Positions 9,198 through 18,720 of a DNA stretch of 64,000 nucleotides are shown one piece after another. Each line of letters starts with the position of its first letter. Positions within the stretch are counted from its first letter, which is position 1. Source of the DNA: Arenicella xantha (GTDB lineage Bacteria > Pseudomonadota > Gammaproteobacteria > Arenicellales > Arenicellaceae); contig NZ_QNRT01000001.1 of NCBI RefSeq assembly GCF_003315245.1, forward strand, positions 874,963 to 938,962, read 5' to 3'. The notes beneath the pieces are model-generated. The model saw only the letters and a list, made by a program, of their open reading frames with translations. It did no database searches and was not told the DNA's origin. The translations under genes were made by a program, and so were the position numbers.

Positions 9198-12100
9198 ATG
9201 TCGCATAGACTTGCCATTGGCTTTTCTAAAGCCTTAACCTTAATCGTGCTTGGTCTGTTTACGACCGCTGCTCTTGCGCAGAGCACAACATCCTCAATCC
9301 GCGGAAAACTGCTGGATACCAGCGGTAATCCAGTCAGCAACGCCGAAGTAGTAGTTACTGACCAACGTACTGGCTCAACTCGCCGGGTAAGCTCGAACGA
9401 CTCCGGTACGTTCTTCGCTTCAAACCTAGTTGTTGGTGGTCCTTACAAAGTATCTATCAATGGCAGCAAAACTGTTGAAGTAGAGAACATCGCTCTTGGC
9501 GATATCTACCAATTGAATATCGACGACCTTCCAGTTGCAGGCGCTGCCGCCAGCACCATGGAAGAAGTCGTAGTGACAGGTAAATCGCTTGGACTCGAAG
9601 ATGTAGCTTCAGGCCCATCAGCCGTGTTCTCTTTATACGACCTTGAAACAGCTGTCGCTTTCGACCGTGACATCAAAGACGTATTCAGCAACGACCCACG
9701 CATCAATTTGGATGACTCAAGCCGCGGCGCCGGCGTTAACTGTGCGGGTAAAAACCCACGCTTTAACGGTATTTCGATCGATGGCGTTTCACAAAATGAC
9801 CGCTTCGGTTTAAACAGCAACGGCTACGCAACAGCGAATGGTCAGCCATTTCCGTTTGACGCGATATCACAAGTATCGGTAGAACTAGCGCCATTTGACG
9901 TCACTTACGGTGGCTTCTCAGCTTGCGCGATCAACGCGGTAACTAAGTCAGGTAGCAACGAGTGGTTTGGTAATGCGTTCTACGAATATTCAAGCGACAG
10001 CTTTCGTGGCGATCGCATTGATGTCGACGGACAACAAATCGACGTCGGTGGCGGCCAAGACTACACCGAAGAGACCTTAGGTTTCACTCTTGGTGGTCCA
10101 GTTATTAAAGACAAGTTGTTCTTCTTCCTTTCTTACGAACAAGAAGAGTCTCCTCGCTTTACTGCACAGGGCTACAACGGATCAGGCAATGGTTCAGAGC
10201 GCGACTGGTTAAGTGAAGCTGACTACAGCCGAATTCTTAATGCCGCGCAAAGCATTTACGGTTATGACCCAGGTGGTCAACCTGGTGAAGGCTTAAACGA
10301 TGTTGACAAGTTATTGGCCCGCCTAGATTGGGACATTAACGACCAACACCGTATGTCGTTGATTTATAACCAATTCGAAGGCTTCGAAGATCGTGCTTCT
10401 GACGGCGATTCTTACGAATTTGAATTCTCAAATCACTTCTACCGTAAAGGCAGCGATCTCAGCACCACCGTGTTGAAATTGAACTCGCAGTGGACAGACA
10501 CTTTATCAACTGAGTTGTTCATCGGCCGCAATGAGTTAGAAGACTCACAAGTTACCGTTGGCGACCCAGATTTCGCTGACTTCCAAATCAGCATCAATCG
10601 CGATGTGGTTTACCTTGGTGCGGATGACTCACGTCAAGCCAACGCATTAAACTACTCATCTGATTTAATCAAATTCAACTTGCAATATTTAGCTGGTGAT
10701 CACGTGATTACTGCTGGTTTTGAACAAGATGAGTTAGACGTATTCAACCAGTTCGTGCAACATTCACGCGGCGGTGAGTACGACTTCTTCGACGATTCAT
10801 TCGATGGCGGCTTAAGCGGTATTGAAAAGTTTGAGCAAGGCTTACCTGATCGCATCTACTACGGTAGCGCCGGTGGCAGCAATGATGCCAACGATGCAGC
10901 GGCCAGCTTCACAACAACTAAGCGTTCACTGTTCATTCAAGATGAGTATTTCTTTGATGACTTAGGCTTAACCGTTGTTGGTGGCTTACGTTATGAAAAA
11001 TTCAGCATTGATGACCGCCCTGTATTCAACCCTGCTTTCACCGCAGCCAACGGCGTTGCTAACAATGCCAACATTGACGGCGTTGACCTGTTAATGCCAC
11101 GTTTGGGCTTCACTTGGGACCTCACCGATACAACTACTCTACGTGGTGGTGTTGGGGTATTCGCAGGCGGCAATCCAAACGTTTGGATTTCAAACTCGTA
11201 TAGCAACGATGGTATTACCAACGTTCAATTACAACGCTCATTTGACGACTCAATATTCAACCTTCCGTTGAGCGGCGCGGGTCGCCCTGGTTTCGACGTA
11301 CCACAATCGATGGTTGATGAAGTAGCTAACACTTCTGTTGATTCAGCGGCTACCAGCAACTTGGCATTGGTTGATCCAAACTACGAGCAGCCAAACGAGT
11401 TGAAATTCGCGATTGGTGCAACGTTTGATGTGTCTGATGAACTTTCAATCGACACTGATCTTTTGTATTCGAAGCAACGTGATTCAGCAGTTTATGTTGA
11501 CTTATCGCAAGATGTAGTTGGCCGTACTCAATACGGCGCGCCGATTTATGCAAGCGTACGTGGCAGTGACAACTACATGCTGACTAACTCAAGCAACGAT
11601 GCCAACTCATACACCTTATCGGTAGCATTGCGTCAAGCCTTTGAGTCAGGTGCCGAACTAAGCTTAGGTTATGCGTACAGCGAAGCTGAAGACGTAGCGG
11701 GCATGAACTCCTCAGTCGCAGGCTCTAACTTTGACGGTGTTGCTACTAGCAACCCGAATAACGTTGAAGCTGGCATCTCGGAGTACAATACTCAGCACCG
11801 CTTGACTATGAAATTCAACACCGAGAAAAACTTTTTCGGCAATTTGAATACACGCTTCTCAGTCTACGGCGTATTAAAAGAAGGCCAAGGCACTAGCTAC
11901 ACAATGAGCAATACCGGCCTTGAAGACAATGGGTTCGGAAATCGCCAGTTGTTATATGTACCTCGCACAAATGATACTGCGGTACTGTATGGCGAAGGGT
12001 TTGATCGTGCTTCTTTCGATGCATTCATTGCCTCTGAAGGTTTGGCTCGCGGACAATTTGTTGGTCGTAACGAAGCTGACTCAAAAGCCAGTGCTCGCCT

Positions 12101-12365
12101 CGACTTACGAATTGATCAAGAGCTACCAAGCATTGGTGGTTTCGAGCCGCGTTTGTACCTAAAAGTTAACAACCTTCTAAACATGTTAAACAACAGCTGG
12201 GGCGCTCAATATGACGCTCAATTCGTTAGCGAACAAGCCGTTGAAACCAGCGTGAATAGCGATGGTCAATTAGTATTCGAACGATTCGCTGATCCGTCTA
12301 CTAGCGTACTTATCGAAGATTTCTCAGTATGGGAAGCTCGTGTTGGTATTGAAGTAAAGTTCTAA
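9198..12365 (+). CDS. Oar-like TonB-dependent receptor with N-terminal carboxypeptidase-regulatory-like domain
   Basis: A 1055-residue outer-membrane receptor. The ATG at 9198 is preceded by AGAGGT at good spacing and begins a signal peptide cleaved near ALAQ; an earlier in-frame ATG at 9135 is not needed. Residues about 30-110 form a CarboxypepD-regulatory-like beta-sandwich (SIRGKLLDTSGNPVSNAEV). A plug domain follows from MEEVVVTGKS, then a 22-strand barrel ending in the aromatic terminus VGIEVKF. This is the Oar/OmpA-related class of TonB-dependent transporters, which import large or scarce ligands with energy from TonB-ExbBD. The flanking nucleoside transporters and the phytase/esterase-like exported protein hint at nucleosides, nucleotides or phosphate esters as ligands, but this is inference. 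A strong intrinsic terminator follows. Confidence 0.9.
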   Translation: MSHRLAIGFSKALTLIVLGLFTTAALAQSTTSSIRGKLLDTSGNPVSNAEVVVTDQRTGSTRRVSSNDSGTFFASNLVVGGPYKVSINGSKTVEVENIALGDIYQLNIDDLPVAGAAASTMEEVVVTGKSLGLEDVASGPSAVFSLYDLETAVAFDRDIKDVFSNDPRINLDDSSRGAGVNCAGKNPRFNGISIDGVSQNDRFGLNSNGYATANGQPFPFDAISQVSVELAPFDVTYGGFSACAINAVTKSGSNEWFGNAFYEYSSDSFRGDRIDVDGQQIDVGGGQDYTEETLGFTLGGPVIKDKLFFFLSYEQEESPRFTAQGYNGSGNGSERDWLSEADYSRILNAAQSIYGYDPGGQPGEGLNDVDKLLARLDWDINDQHRMSLIYNQFEGFEDRASDGDSYEFEFSNHFYRKGSDLSTTVLKLNSQWTDTLSTELFIGRNELEDSQVTVGDPDFADFQISINRDVVYLGADDSRQANALNYSSDLIKFNLQYLAGDHVITAGFEQDELDVFNQFVQHSRGGEYDFFDDSFDGGLSGIEKFEQGLPDRIYYGSAGGSNDANDAAASFTTTKRSLFIQDEYFFDDLGLTVVGGLRYEKFSIDDRPVFNPAFTAANGVANNANIDGVDLLMPRLGFTWDLTDTTTLRGGVGVFAGGNPNVWISNSYSNDGITNVQLQRSFDDSIFNLPLSGAGRPGFDVPQSMVDEVANTSVDSAATSNLALVDPNYEQPNELKFAIGATFDVSDELSIDTDLLYSKQRDSAVYVDLSQDVVGRTQYGAPIYASVRGSDNYMLTNSSNDANSYTLSVALRQAFESGAELSLGYAYSEAEDVAGMNSSVAGSNFDGVATSNPNNVEAGISEYNTQHRLTMKFNTEKNFFGNLNTRFSVYGVLKEGQGTSYTMSNTGLEDNGFGNRQLLYVPRTNDTAVLYGEGFDRASFDAFIASEGLARGQFVGRNEADSKASARLDLRIDQELPSIGGFEPRLYLKVNNLLNMLNNSWGAQYDAQFVSEQAVETSVNSDGQLVFERFADPSTSVLIEDFSVWEARVGIEVKF

Positions 12366-12391
12366 TCTCACTTTACTGTATGTTTAAAAGA

Positions 12392-12419
12392 GGGTCAGCG
12401 TTCGCTGGCCCTTTTTTTT
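12392..12419 (+). terminator. Intrinsic terminator after the Oar-like receptor
   Basis: GGGTCAGCG at 12392-12400 pairs with CGCTGGCCC at 12403-12411 (one G-U pair, tiny loop) and is followed by eight T at 12412-12419. This would separate the receptor from the downstream exported protein. Confidence 0.9.
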
Positions 12420-12467
12420 GACTGCACGTATTTCGACACAAGCAACTGGCTGTTGTATTAAAATTTA

Positions 12468-13514
12468 ATGATGAAATTAAGAACCTTACTGATCGCTACC
12501 CTACTTTGCGTAACCACCTTATCAATATCAATCGCTGCACCGGAAAGCGCAGTCACGTTGATCCCATTAGCAGCACCCTTGGATCGGCCCGATGCTGAAA
12601 TCTCTGGCCTAGCTTGGTGTGGCGACACGCTAATCGTCATGCCACAGTATCCCGACCGACTGTCAGGCGATGAAGAAAGCCATTTTTTCGGAATCGATAA
12701 GGCCGACATCTACGCTTACCTTAACGGCGAGTCATCAACACCACTGCGTGCCACGCCAATAACACTCATTGAAGGCGACTTACGCAAACGCGTGCCTATT
12801 TTTGACGGCTATGAGGCGCTCGCTTGCGATGACAATCAATTGTGGCTAAGCATCGAGGCCGTTAACTTACTGTCTGTGTACCAAGGTTACGTGGTGAAAG
12901 CCAATATCAGCTTAAACGACCCAACTCCACACATAACGATAGACTCCAAGCAGCTATGGAATATTGATTCGGCTAGTCGTATGCACAACATGGGCGAAGA
13001 AGCGATGCTGTTAGCCCATGGAAAAGTGATTACGTTTCATGAAATTAACGACCCGCGTTTAGTCAAATCAGCCCGCGCATCAGTGATTGATCCAAGCACT
13101 GCACAACAAAGCCATATTGACTTCCCACACCTACCATTTCGCGTCACCGACAGTACAGCCCTAGATCAAAATAATCGGTTTTGGCTGATGAACTATAAGT
13201 ACAGTGGTGACAAATTCAGCCGCTCAGCAAGAGATCCTCTAGTTGAACAATACGGTGAAGGCGCAACGCATGCGGAATTTTATAATGTCGAACGACTAGT
13301 AGAATTTGAGCTCACGGCGCACGGGATCACTCGGCTACAACAGCCGCCGATCCAGCTGCAAATGTTGGGCAAAGAAGGCCGCAACTGGGAAGGTTTAGTG
13401 CGGCTGGACGATATCGGCTTTTTAGTCGCGACCGACAAACATCCAGCAACTCTATTTGGTTTTATCGCGCTACCAAGCCCTAGCCAAGTGAAGACCAAGC
13501 CAAGCTCGGACTAG
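12468..13514 (+). CDS. Exported phytase/esterase-like beta-propeller protein
   Basis: A 348-residue exported protein with a signal peptide (LRTLLIATLLCVTTLSISIAA). The mature part has repeated short beta-strand segments with tryptophans and aspartates (EISGLAWCGDTLIVMPQYPD, GYEALACDDNQLWLSIE, NWEGLVRLDDIGFLVATDKHP). This is like the esterase-like-activity-of-phytase and related beta-propeller families. EALACD and NWEGLV are reminiscent of that family's GxEGL repeats. I cannot identify catalytic residues, so the function is tentative: a periplasmic phosphoesterase or binding protein. ATG codons at 12468 and 12471 are both possible, and there is no clear ribosome-binding site. It follows the receptor terminator and converges with the second nucleoside transporter. 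Confidence 0.55.
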   Translation: MMKLRTLLIATLLCVTTLSISIAAPESAVTLIPLAAPLDRPDAEISGLAWCGDTLIVMPQYPDRLSGDEESHFFGIDKADIYAYLNGESSTPLRATPITLIEGDLRKRVPIFDGYEALACDDNQLWLSIEAVNLLSVYQGYVVKANISLNDPTPHITIDSKQLWNIDSASRMHNMGEEAMLLAHGKVITFHEINDPRLVKSARASVIDPSTAQQSHIDFPHLPFRVTDSTALDQNNRFWLMNYKYSGDKFSRSARDPLVEQYGEGATHAEFYNVERLVEFELTAHGITRLQQPPIQLQMLGKEGRNWEGLVRLDDIGFLVATDKHPATLFGFIALPSPSQVKTKPSSD

Positions 13515-13529
13515 CAACATCAGTAACGC

Positions 13530-14759
13530 TTAGGCCAACGACAAAAAGAAACCCGCAATGGCCGCACTCATTAAGTTTGCCATAAATGCGGCGGATACTG
13601 CGCGCAACCCCATTCTGGCTACATCTGAGCGCCGATGTGGCGCTATTGTTGCGAGCCCACCGAGCAATATGGCAATCGAAGAAAAATTAGCGAAACCACA
13701 CAAGGCAAACGTAATGACCGCTTTCGAATGTGCACTTAGTGCATCAGCCTGCTCCGCAAAGCCGACGAATGCTATAAATTCATTAAGCACCAATTTCTGA
13801 CCAATCAAACTGCCGGCTACCGAGCTCTCTTCCCACGGCACGCCCAACAAAAAGGCTACTGGCTTAAACAGCACGCCAAGCACCAACTGCATCGACAGTT
13901 CCGGCATACCGGCTAAACCGCCAACCCAGCCGAGCAAACCATTGAGCATTGCGATTAGCGCAACAAAGGCTATCAACATCGCACCAATATTAACCGCCAG
14001 CTGCAAACCCGCTGCCGCGCCACCGGCGGCGGCATCAATAACATTAGCGTATTGATCATGCTCTTCTTTGATTACTTCTTCATGATCATTCACTTCAGTC
14101 GTTTCCGGCATCAGTAGCTTAGCCATCAAAAAGCCACCAGGCGCTGCCATAAAGCTAGCTGCCAACAAATACTTCATCTCAACGCCAAGCGCAACGTAGC
14201 CCGCTAACACCGACCCAGCCACGGTTGCCATTCCACCAACCATAACGGCAAACAATTCAGAGTTGCTCATCTTGCCAACAAACGGCTTGATCACCAATGG
14301 TGCTTCGGTTTGACTAACAAATATATTGGCCGTCGCTGACATTGATTCAGCACGACTGGTGCCCAATAACTTTTGCAGCGCACCACCAATGGCGCGAATA
14401 ATCCATCCCATAATGCCGATGTAGTACAGCACTGACACCAAGCTTGAGAAAAATATGATGATAGGTAAAACCTGAAACGCAAACACGAATCCAATATTGG
14501 GGCTGCCGCTGCTTCCCAAGTTACCAAATAGGAAGCTGATACCTGATTGAGCATAGCCGAGCACACCAGACACGCCACCAGAGATGCTTTCCAGCACCGA
14601 CTTCCCAAAAGGGAAGTACAGCGCAAACGCGCCGATCAAAAACTGTAGCAAGAATGCCACCACTATGGTGCGCCAGTTAATCGAACTCCGATACTTGGAA
14701 AATACGATCGCCACGAGCAACAACGTAGCGATACCCAACAAACTAATCAATGTGGTCAA
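13530..14759 (-). CDS. Concentrative nucleoside transporter (NupC/CNT family), copy 2
   Basis: A 409-residue CNT-family nucleoside importer. It shares the diagnostic segments of copy 1: SATANIFVSQTEAPLVIKPF, KMSNSELFAVMVGGMATVAG, IGQKLVLNEFIAFVGF and ITFALCGFANFSSIAILLGG. Sequence in the substrate hairpin differs (FVSQTEAP against FIGMIEAP), so the two copies may differ in substrate range: the QTEAP form is the one seen in characterised pyrimidine/purine CNTs. It lies 29 bases downstream of uridine kinase on the same strand, almost certainly co-transcribed, coupling uptake to phosphorylation. Confidence 0.93.
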   Translation of the reverse strand: MTTLISLLGIATLLLVAIVFSKYRSSINWRTIVVAFLLQFLIGAFALYFPFGKSVLESISGGVSGVLGYAQSGISFLFGNLGSSGSPNIGFVFAFQVLPIIIFFSSLVSVLYYIGIMGWIIRAIGGALQKLLGTSRAESMSATANIFVSQTEAPLVIKPFVGKMSNSELFAVMVGGMATVAGSVLAGYVALGVEMKYLLAASFMAAPGGFLMAKLLMPETTEVNDHEEVIKEEHDQYANVIDAAAGGAAAGLQLAVNIGAMLIAFVALIAMLNGLLGWVGGLAGMPELSMQLVLGVLFKPVAFLLGVPWEESSVAGSLIGQKLVLNEFIAFVGFAEQADALSAHSKAVITFALCGFANFSSIAILLGGLATIAPHRRSDVARMGLRAVSAAFMANLMSAAIAGFFLSLA

Positions 14760-14788
14760 TGCAGCATCCTCTGAAATTTTTTATTTAC

Positions 14789-15418
14789 TCAATTGGCAAG
14801 CGTCGATCGAATATTATGTTTGACCATATCGATTGCAACTCGGTTTTTACCGCCGCCGGTAACTACGATATCAGCATGCTGCTTACAGGGCTCAATAAAT
14901 TCATAATACATTGGCCGCACCGTGTTTTCGTACTGCTCGGCGATAGAATCAAAACTCCGGCCGCGCTCACGCATATCGCGCTCAATTCGACGCAACAGAC
15001 ACACATCAAGCGGGGTATCTATAAAAGCTTTAATGTCAAAGAAATCGCGCAATGCCGGGTTAGTTAACAGCAAGATCCCCTCAACGATGACCACGCCAGC
15101 CGGTGGAACGCGGCGCGTATTGAGCGAGCGATTATGCTGCGTGAAATCATAAATTGGCACATCGATTGCTTCGCCGGCCCGCAGTGATTCAAGATGCGAT
15201 AACAATAAATCATGCTCAAATGCATCAGGATGATCATAATTGGTTTTTTCGCGTAGCTTAACCGGCAAATGGCTCTGGTCACGATAGTACGCATCCTCTT
15301 CAAGCACAGCCAACGAACTGCCACCGAGTTCGGCGCTTAACTCGTTATAGACCGTTTGCGTGAATAATGTTTTGCCGGAAGCGGATGCCCCAACAATGGC
15401 AATGATGGATTGGGCCAA
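14789..15418 (-). CDS. udk: Uridine kinase
   Basis: A 209-residue cytosolic kinase that phosphorylates uridine and cytidine to UMP and CMP in pyrimidine salvage. The P-loop GASASGKT is at about residues 10-17, the substrate segment YDHPDAFEHDLL near 80, IPIYDFTQHNRS-like substrate-binding loop near 105, and RRIERDMRERGRS near 165. Length matches E. coli Udk (213). Translation appears to begin at TTG (15416-15418), since a perfect AGGAGG lies five bases upstream (15424-15429) and no ATG fits the conserved N-terminus. It is the first gene of a udk - nupC-like unit. Confidence 0.93.
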   Translation of the reverse strand: MAQSIIAIVGASASGKTLFTQTVYNELSAELGGSSLAVLEEDAYYRDQSHLPVKLREKTNYDHPDAFEHDLLLSHLESLRAGEAIDVPIYDFTQHNRSLNTRRVPPAGVVIVEGILLLTNPALRDFFDIKAFIDTPLDVCLLRRIERDMRERGRSFDSIAEQYENTVRPMYYEFIEPCKQHADIVVTGGGKNRVAIDMVKHNIRSTLAN

Positions 15419-15494
15419 CCCAACCTCCTAAATAACTGCGTTTGTGACGTGGGGCTAACCTTATCATGAGTCACCCTTTCAATTAATACTTAGC

Positions 15495-17171
15495 TCACTC
15501 AATCACACCCGAAACACCAATTCCTCGAGGATCGGATGCAGCGTCGGTGTCTCCTAAGCGGTGATGAATCAATTGCACGTCACCAAATTCCCAAGCATGA
15601 GGCTCTACTCTATATCCCCTTTCAATTAATTCAGTGCGTGTCGACTCAGGTAGTGGAAAGCGAATACTGGTGGTTACCAACTCGGGCGGTAACAATTGAT
15701 GATGAAAGCGACTCGCACTGACAGCGTCAGTCGCGCTCATATCATTATCGATTACATTGACGATCCCTTGGAATACCGAGGTGAAGATAGTCGATCCGCC
15801 GGGCGTGCCAACCACCACACGCACGCCCGTGTCGTCGAGCAGAATAGTTGGACTCATCGACGACAACATGCGCTTAGCCGGTTGTATCTCATTAGCCGAC
15901 CCACCAACGACCCCATATACATTGGCGACCCCTGGCTTAATGCTAAAGTCATCCATCTCGTTATTAAGCAAAAACCCCGCGCCTTCAACGACCACGCCGC
16001 TGCCGTAGCTCCAGTTAATTGTGTAAGTATTAGATACTGCATTGCCCCACTGATCCATAATCGAGTAGTGCGTGGTACTCGGCGGCTCCAAGCCTGGTAC
16101 AACCGACTCAAGCTGACTAATGGTGTCGAGCTGAACTTCGCTCGCACGTGCTTCAATATAGGCGTCGCTAATGAGCTGCTTAATTGGCACATCGACAAAG
16201 TCTGGATCGCCAAAATACTGCGCACGATCGGCAAATACTCGCTTCTCCATTTCGGCGATTAAGTGCACATATTGTGGAGAATTGAGCGACAACTTATCGA
16301 ACTCAGGATCTAGCAATGCCTTCATCTTAAGTAACTGTATGACCGCAAAACCGCCGGAACTCGGTGGTGGTGCCGTAACGACTTCAAACTCTCGCCAATT
16401 AGCCACCAATGGTTCGCGCCACACAGATTGATATCCGATTAAATCTTGTTCGGTGATCAAACCACCATCACGAACAGATTGCGCGACAATCATCCGGGCA
16501 GTTTCTCCTGAGTAAAAATCCGCTGGGCCATGCTGGGCAATACGCTGCAAGACCTTAGCTAACTCCGGCTGCACAAACTTGCCCGCTTGCTGCATAGCAC
16601 CAAAGTGCTCGGCAAAATTAACCTGTCCATCAAACCACTCAATGGCATCCTTAACTTCACCGGCTGTTTGCGGATGGACATCAAAACCTTGCTCTGCAAG
16701 TTGAATCGCAGGTTCTAACAAGCGTTGCCACGGCAAACGCCCAAACCTCTGATGTGCTCGCCACAGACCATCAACGGTGCCTGGCACACCGGCGGCTCGT
16801 ATCCCAACCAAACTAGCACGATCGACCACTTCGCCAGTCGCATCCAAATACATGTCTCGATGCGCTGCCAACGGCGCTTTTTCACGATAATCCAAGAAAT
16901 AGTTCTGACCCTCGAAGCGAGTCAGAAGAAATCCACCGCCACCAATATTACCAGCCTCAGGAAACGTGACCGCCAGCGTGAAGCCAGCAGCGACAGCGGC
17001 ATCTATCGCATTACCACCTTCGCGCAGCACCGCCTCGACCACCTGTGCGGAATATTTGTCTGGCATCGCATAAGCCGCCGCTTGAGTCTGCTGTCGGTCA
17101 ACTGGCTGGGATACACAGGCAGAAAGCGCAAGTGCAATTAGAGATATACAGAAAAAATGTAGACGGAGCAT
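15495..17171 (-). CDS. ggt: Gamma-glutamyltransferase, predicted lipoprotein
   Basis: A 558-residue gamma-glutamyltransferase (glutathione hydrolase), an N-terminal nucleophile enzyme that cleaves glutathione and other gamma-glutamyl compounds outside the cytoplasm. The pro-enzyme self-cleaves before the catalytic threonine, here Thr366 in STTHYSIMD. Also visible are GGNAIDAAVAAGF near 53, the RxxPGTVDGLWRAH segment near 129, the lid-region PPPSSGG near 268, and the small-subunit SSMSPTIL and GTPGGSTI motifs. The signal peptide ends in LALSAC (Cys19), a lipobox, so the enzyme is probably membrane-anchored rather than free in the periplasm as in E. coli. No strong ribosome-binding site precedes the ATG. 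Confidence 0.93.
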   Translation of the reverse strand: MLRLHFFCISLIALALSACVSQPVDRQQTQAAAYAMPDKYSAQVVEAVLREGGNAIDAAVAAGFTLAVTFPEAGNIGGGGFLLTRFEGQNYFLDYREKAPLAAHRDMYLDATGEVVDRASLVGIRAAGVPGTVDGLWRAHQRFGRLPWQRLLEPAIQLAEQGFDVHPQTAGEVKDAIEWFDGQVNFAEHFGAMQQAGKFVQPELAKVLQRIAQHGPADFYSGETARMIVAQSVRDGGLITEQDLIGYQSVWREPLVANWREFEVVTAPPPSSGGFAVIQLLKMKALLDPEFDKLSLNSPQYVHLIAEMEKRVFADRAQYFGDPDFVDVPIKQLISDAYIEARASEVQLDTISQLESVVPGLEPPSTTHYSIMDQWGNAVSNTYTINWSYGSGVVVEGAGFLLNNEMDDFSIKPGVANVYGVVGGSANEIQPAKRMLSSMSPTILLDDTGVRVVVGTPGGSTIFTSVFQGIVNVIDNDMSATDAVSASRFHHQLLPPELVTTSIRFPLPESTRTELIERGYRVEPHAWEFGDVQLIHHRLGDTDAASDPRGIGVSGVIE

Positions 17172-17239
17172 AGGCGTAGCGTAAGCATTTTCAAAAATCT
17201 AAGGATCTTCAAAAATACTCTAATAGCTAGAAATGGCAA

Positions 17240-18265
17240 CTACTCTTTGGGCAAATATCCTTGTAGGCCGGTAAAACTGTCCACTACACATCGTTGCTTT
17301 TTACCGAGCTCACCTAGATTAAACCTCGGCGCTTTAGCCGAATCGACTTGGTAGCTCATGTCCGAGAACTCATCGACAAATTCCTTATTAGTCGCCCGCA
17401 CACGGCGAGTACGACTAGAAAACTCAGCGATCGCGATGGGCGACAAATTCTGGCTAAAACGCGCAAAGCCTAAAAATCTAAGGTGTTCTTCTAACCAGCG
17501 ATCACTCTCGGCCAAACAAGCGTTAAACACGCTATGCAACACATGATCAAGCTCCAAATTTTGACACACGAAGGTAATCTGGCGACCCATCAAATCGTTA
17601 AAGTGTGATGTTGGAGAACCGGAAACCAGAATTATCGACAGTACGTAAGCGCTGCTAATCGCTGCGATTTCAGACAACTCAATTTGACAACCATCTATGC
17701 TGACACGGCTGAGTAAATCCTTTAACGCGTCGGGCCCATCTAAACGCTGCTTAGCGGATTTCAGCACATCACTATTACCGGCCATCAGCGGCAAGTCTTG
17801 ATGACAATTAAACGGCGTCGCCTTAGCACCGGCCACCGCCCGGACAACGAAAAGCTCCCGCAACTCATGCTCCCGAGCTTTCTTTACCGCTAACAAAGCG
17901 GTTTGTACGATTTCGGAAGTAGGCGTGCTCGGCTCGATCAACCAACGTCGGCCATAGACGATTTTTGGCTCATTGCTTGCGACTCCTTGCCGCGGGTAGT
18001 TTTCAACGCCGAGTACGCCAACAACTATGAACAACAATCCTGAATCCTGTCCGGCAAAAAGCAAATAGTCTTTTGGTAATGATATTTCTGCTAAGACATT
18101 TTCAAGGTTTTCCAACGTTCGCTCAACCTTGAGAAACTGCTGAGGCACCGCCATCGCCCCATTTTGCAAACGGATTGTTGGCGCACAGTTAAGCGGCGTC
18201 TCGCCAAACCGGTTTGGTTGTGGCAGAGATGTGGGTCGTACAGTTTTAAATAGTGGCACACTCAT
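17240..18265 (-). CDS. Hypothetical protein, unrecognised
   Basis: A 341-residue, probably cytosolic protein that I do not recognise. The start is the ATG at 18265, because GGAG lies six bases upstream; the four codons before it are not needed. It has no signal peptide or transmembrane helix. A central segment has a mixed alpha/beta look (YLLFAGQDSGLLFIVVGVLG, then IVYGRRWLIEPSTPTSEIVQ, then KKAREHELRELFVVRA), and the C-terminal third is rich in Arg and Phe. It sits alone downstream of a 455-base gap containing paired TTGTGAAA repeats. Its codon use looks like that of its neighbours, so I see no sign of recent transfer. Confidence 0.7.
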   Translation of the reverse strand: MSVPLFKTVRPTSLPQPNRFGETPLNCAPTIRLQNGAMAVPQQFLKVERTLENLENVLAEISLPKDYLLFAGQDSGLLFIVVGVLGVENYPRQGVASNEPKIVYGRRWLIEPSTPTSEIVQTALLAVKKAREHELRELFVVRAVAGAKATPFNCHQDLPLMAGNSDVLKSAKQRLDGPDALKDLLSRVSIDGCQIELSEIAAISSAYVLSIILVSGSPTSHFNDLMGRQITFVCQNLELDHVLHSVFNACLAESDRWLEEHLRFLGFARFSQNLSPIAIAEFSSRTRRVRATNKEFVDEFSDMSYQVDSAKAPRFNLGELGKKQRCVVDSFTGLQGYLPKE

Positions 18266-18720
18266 GATGCACTCCAAGACCTAGAAACAGGCTGAATTAT
18301 CACGATTGATTCTTAAATATTTGTGAAAGTGGCCAACTAATTGTGAAACTTTCACCGTTTTTCTGGAAAACCTAACAATACTAGGTGTCAACATGGTGCC
18401 AATCAAGATGATCTAGGTAGCCATGATCGCTCTCGACATGACCACCTCCTCTAATAGTCAGGCGCCTCATAATTCAGATAGCAGCAACAACACAAAAAAA
18501 GAGTTTAATCACATAGCTAAACTGGTTTTCAGTTCCGCAGAATTTAAGTGTAACGTGCGCAATACCGCCGATTAACGCTTTGCGAAAGCTCAACTTGATA
18601 TACCTTACTATTTCACTAAATCCGGTAACTGTATTTGCCAGAAGGCGATTTGTCATACACAATGTCTTGCTGAAAATTACTTGATCGACACCGCTTGAGT
18701 TAACTTAAAGGACACATTCC
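18266..18720. promoter_or_regulatory. Intergenic region with spaced TTGTGAAA direct repeats
   Basis: This region separates the divergent hypothetical gene (18265, minus) and the oxidoreductase gene (18721, plus). TTGTGAAA occurs at 18321-18328 and again at 18341-18348, exactly 20 bases apart (two helical turns). GTGAAAGT (18323-18330) and ACTTTCAC (18348-18355) also form an inverted repeat. This pattern, 56-90 bases upstream of the hypothetical gene, is consistent with a dimeric regulator site. The rest of the region (18356-18720) shows no gene or RNA that I can support. Confidence 0.35.

Noticed and set aside
15696-16262. A 188-residue open frame on the plus strand inside the gamma-glutamyltransferase gene
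   Set aside because: It is the antisense of a strongly conserved enzyme; its composition is His/Arg-rich with no motif, signal or ribosome-binding site.
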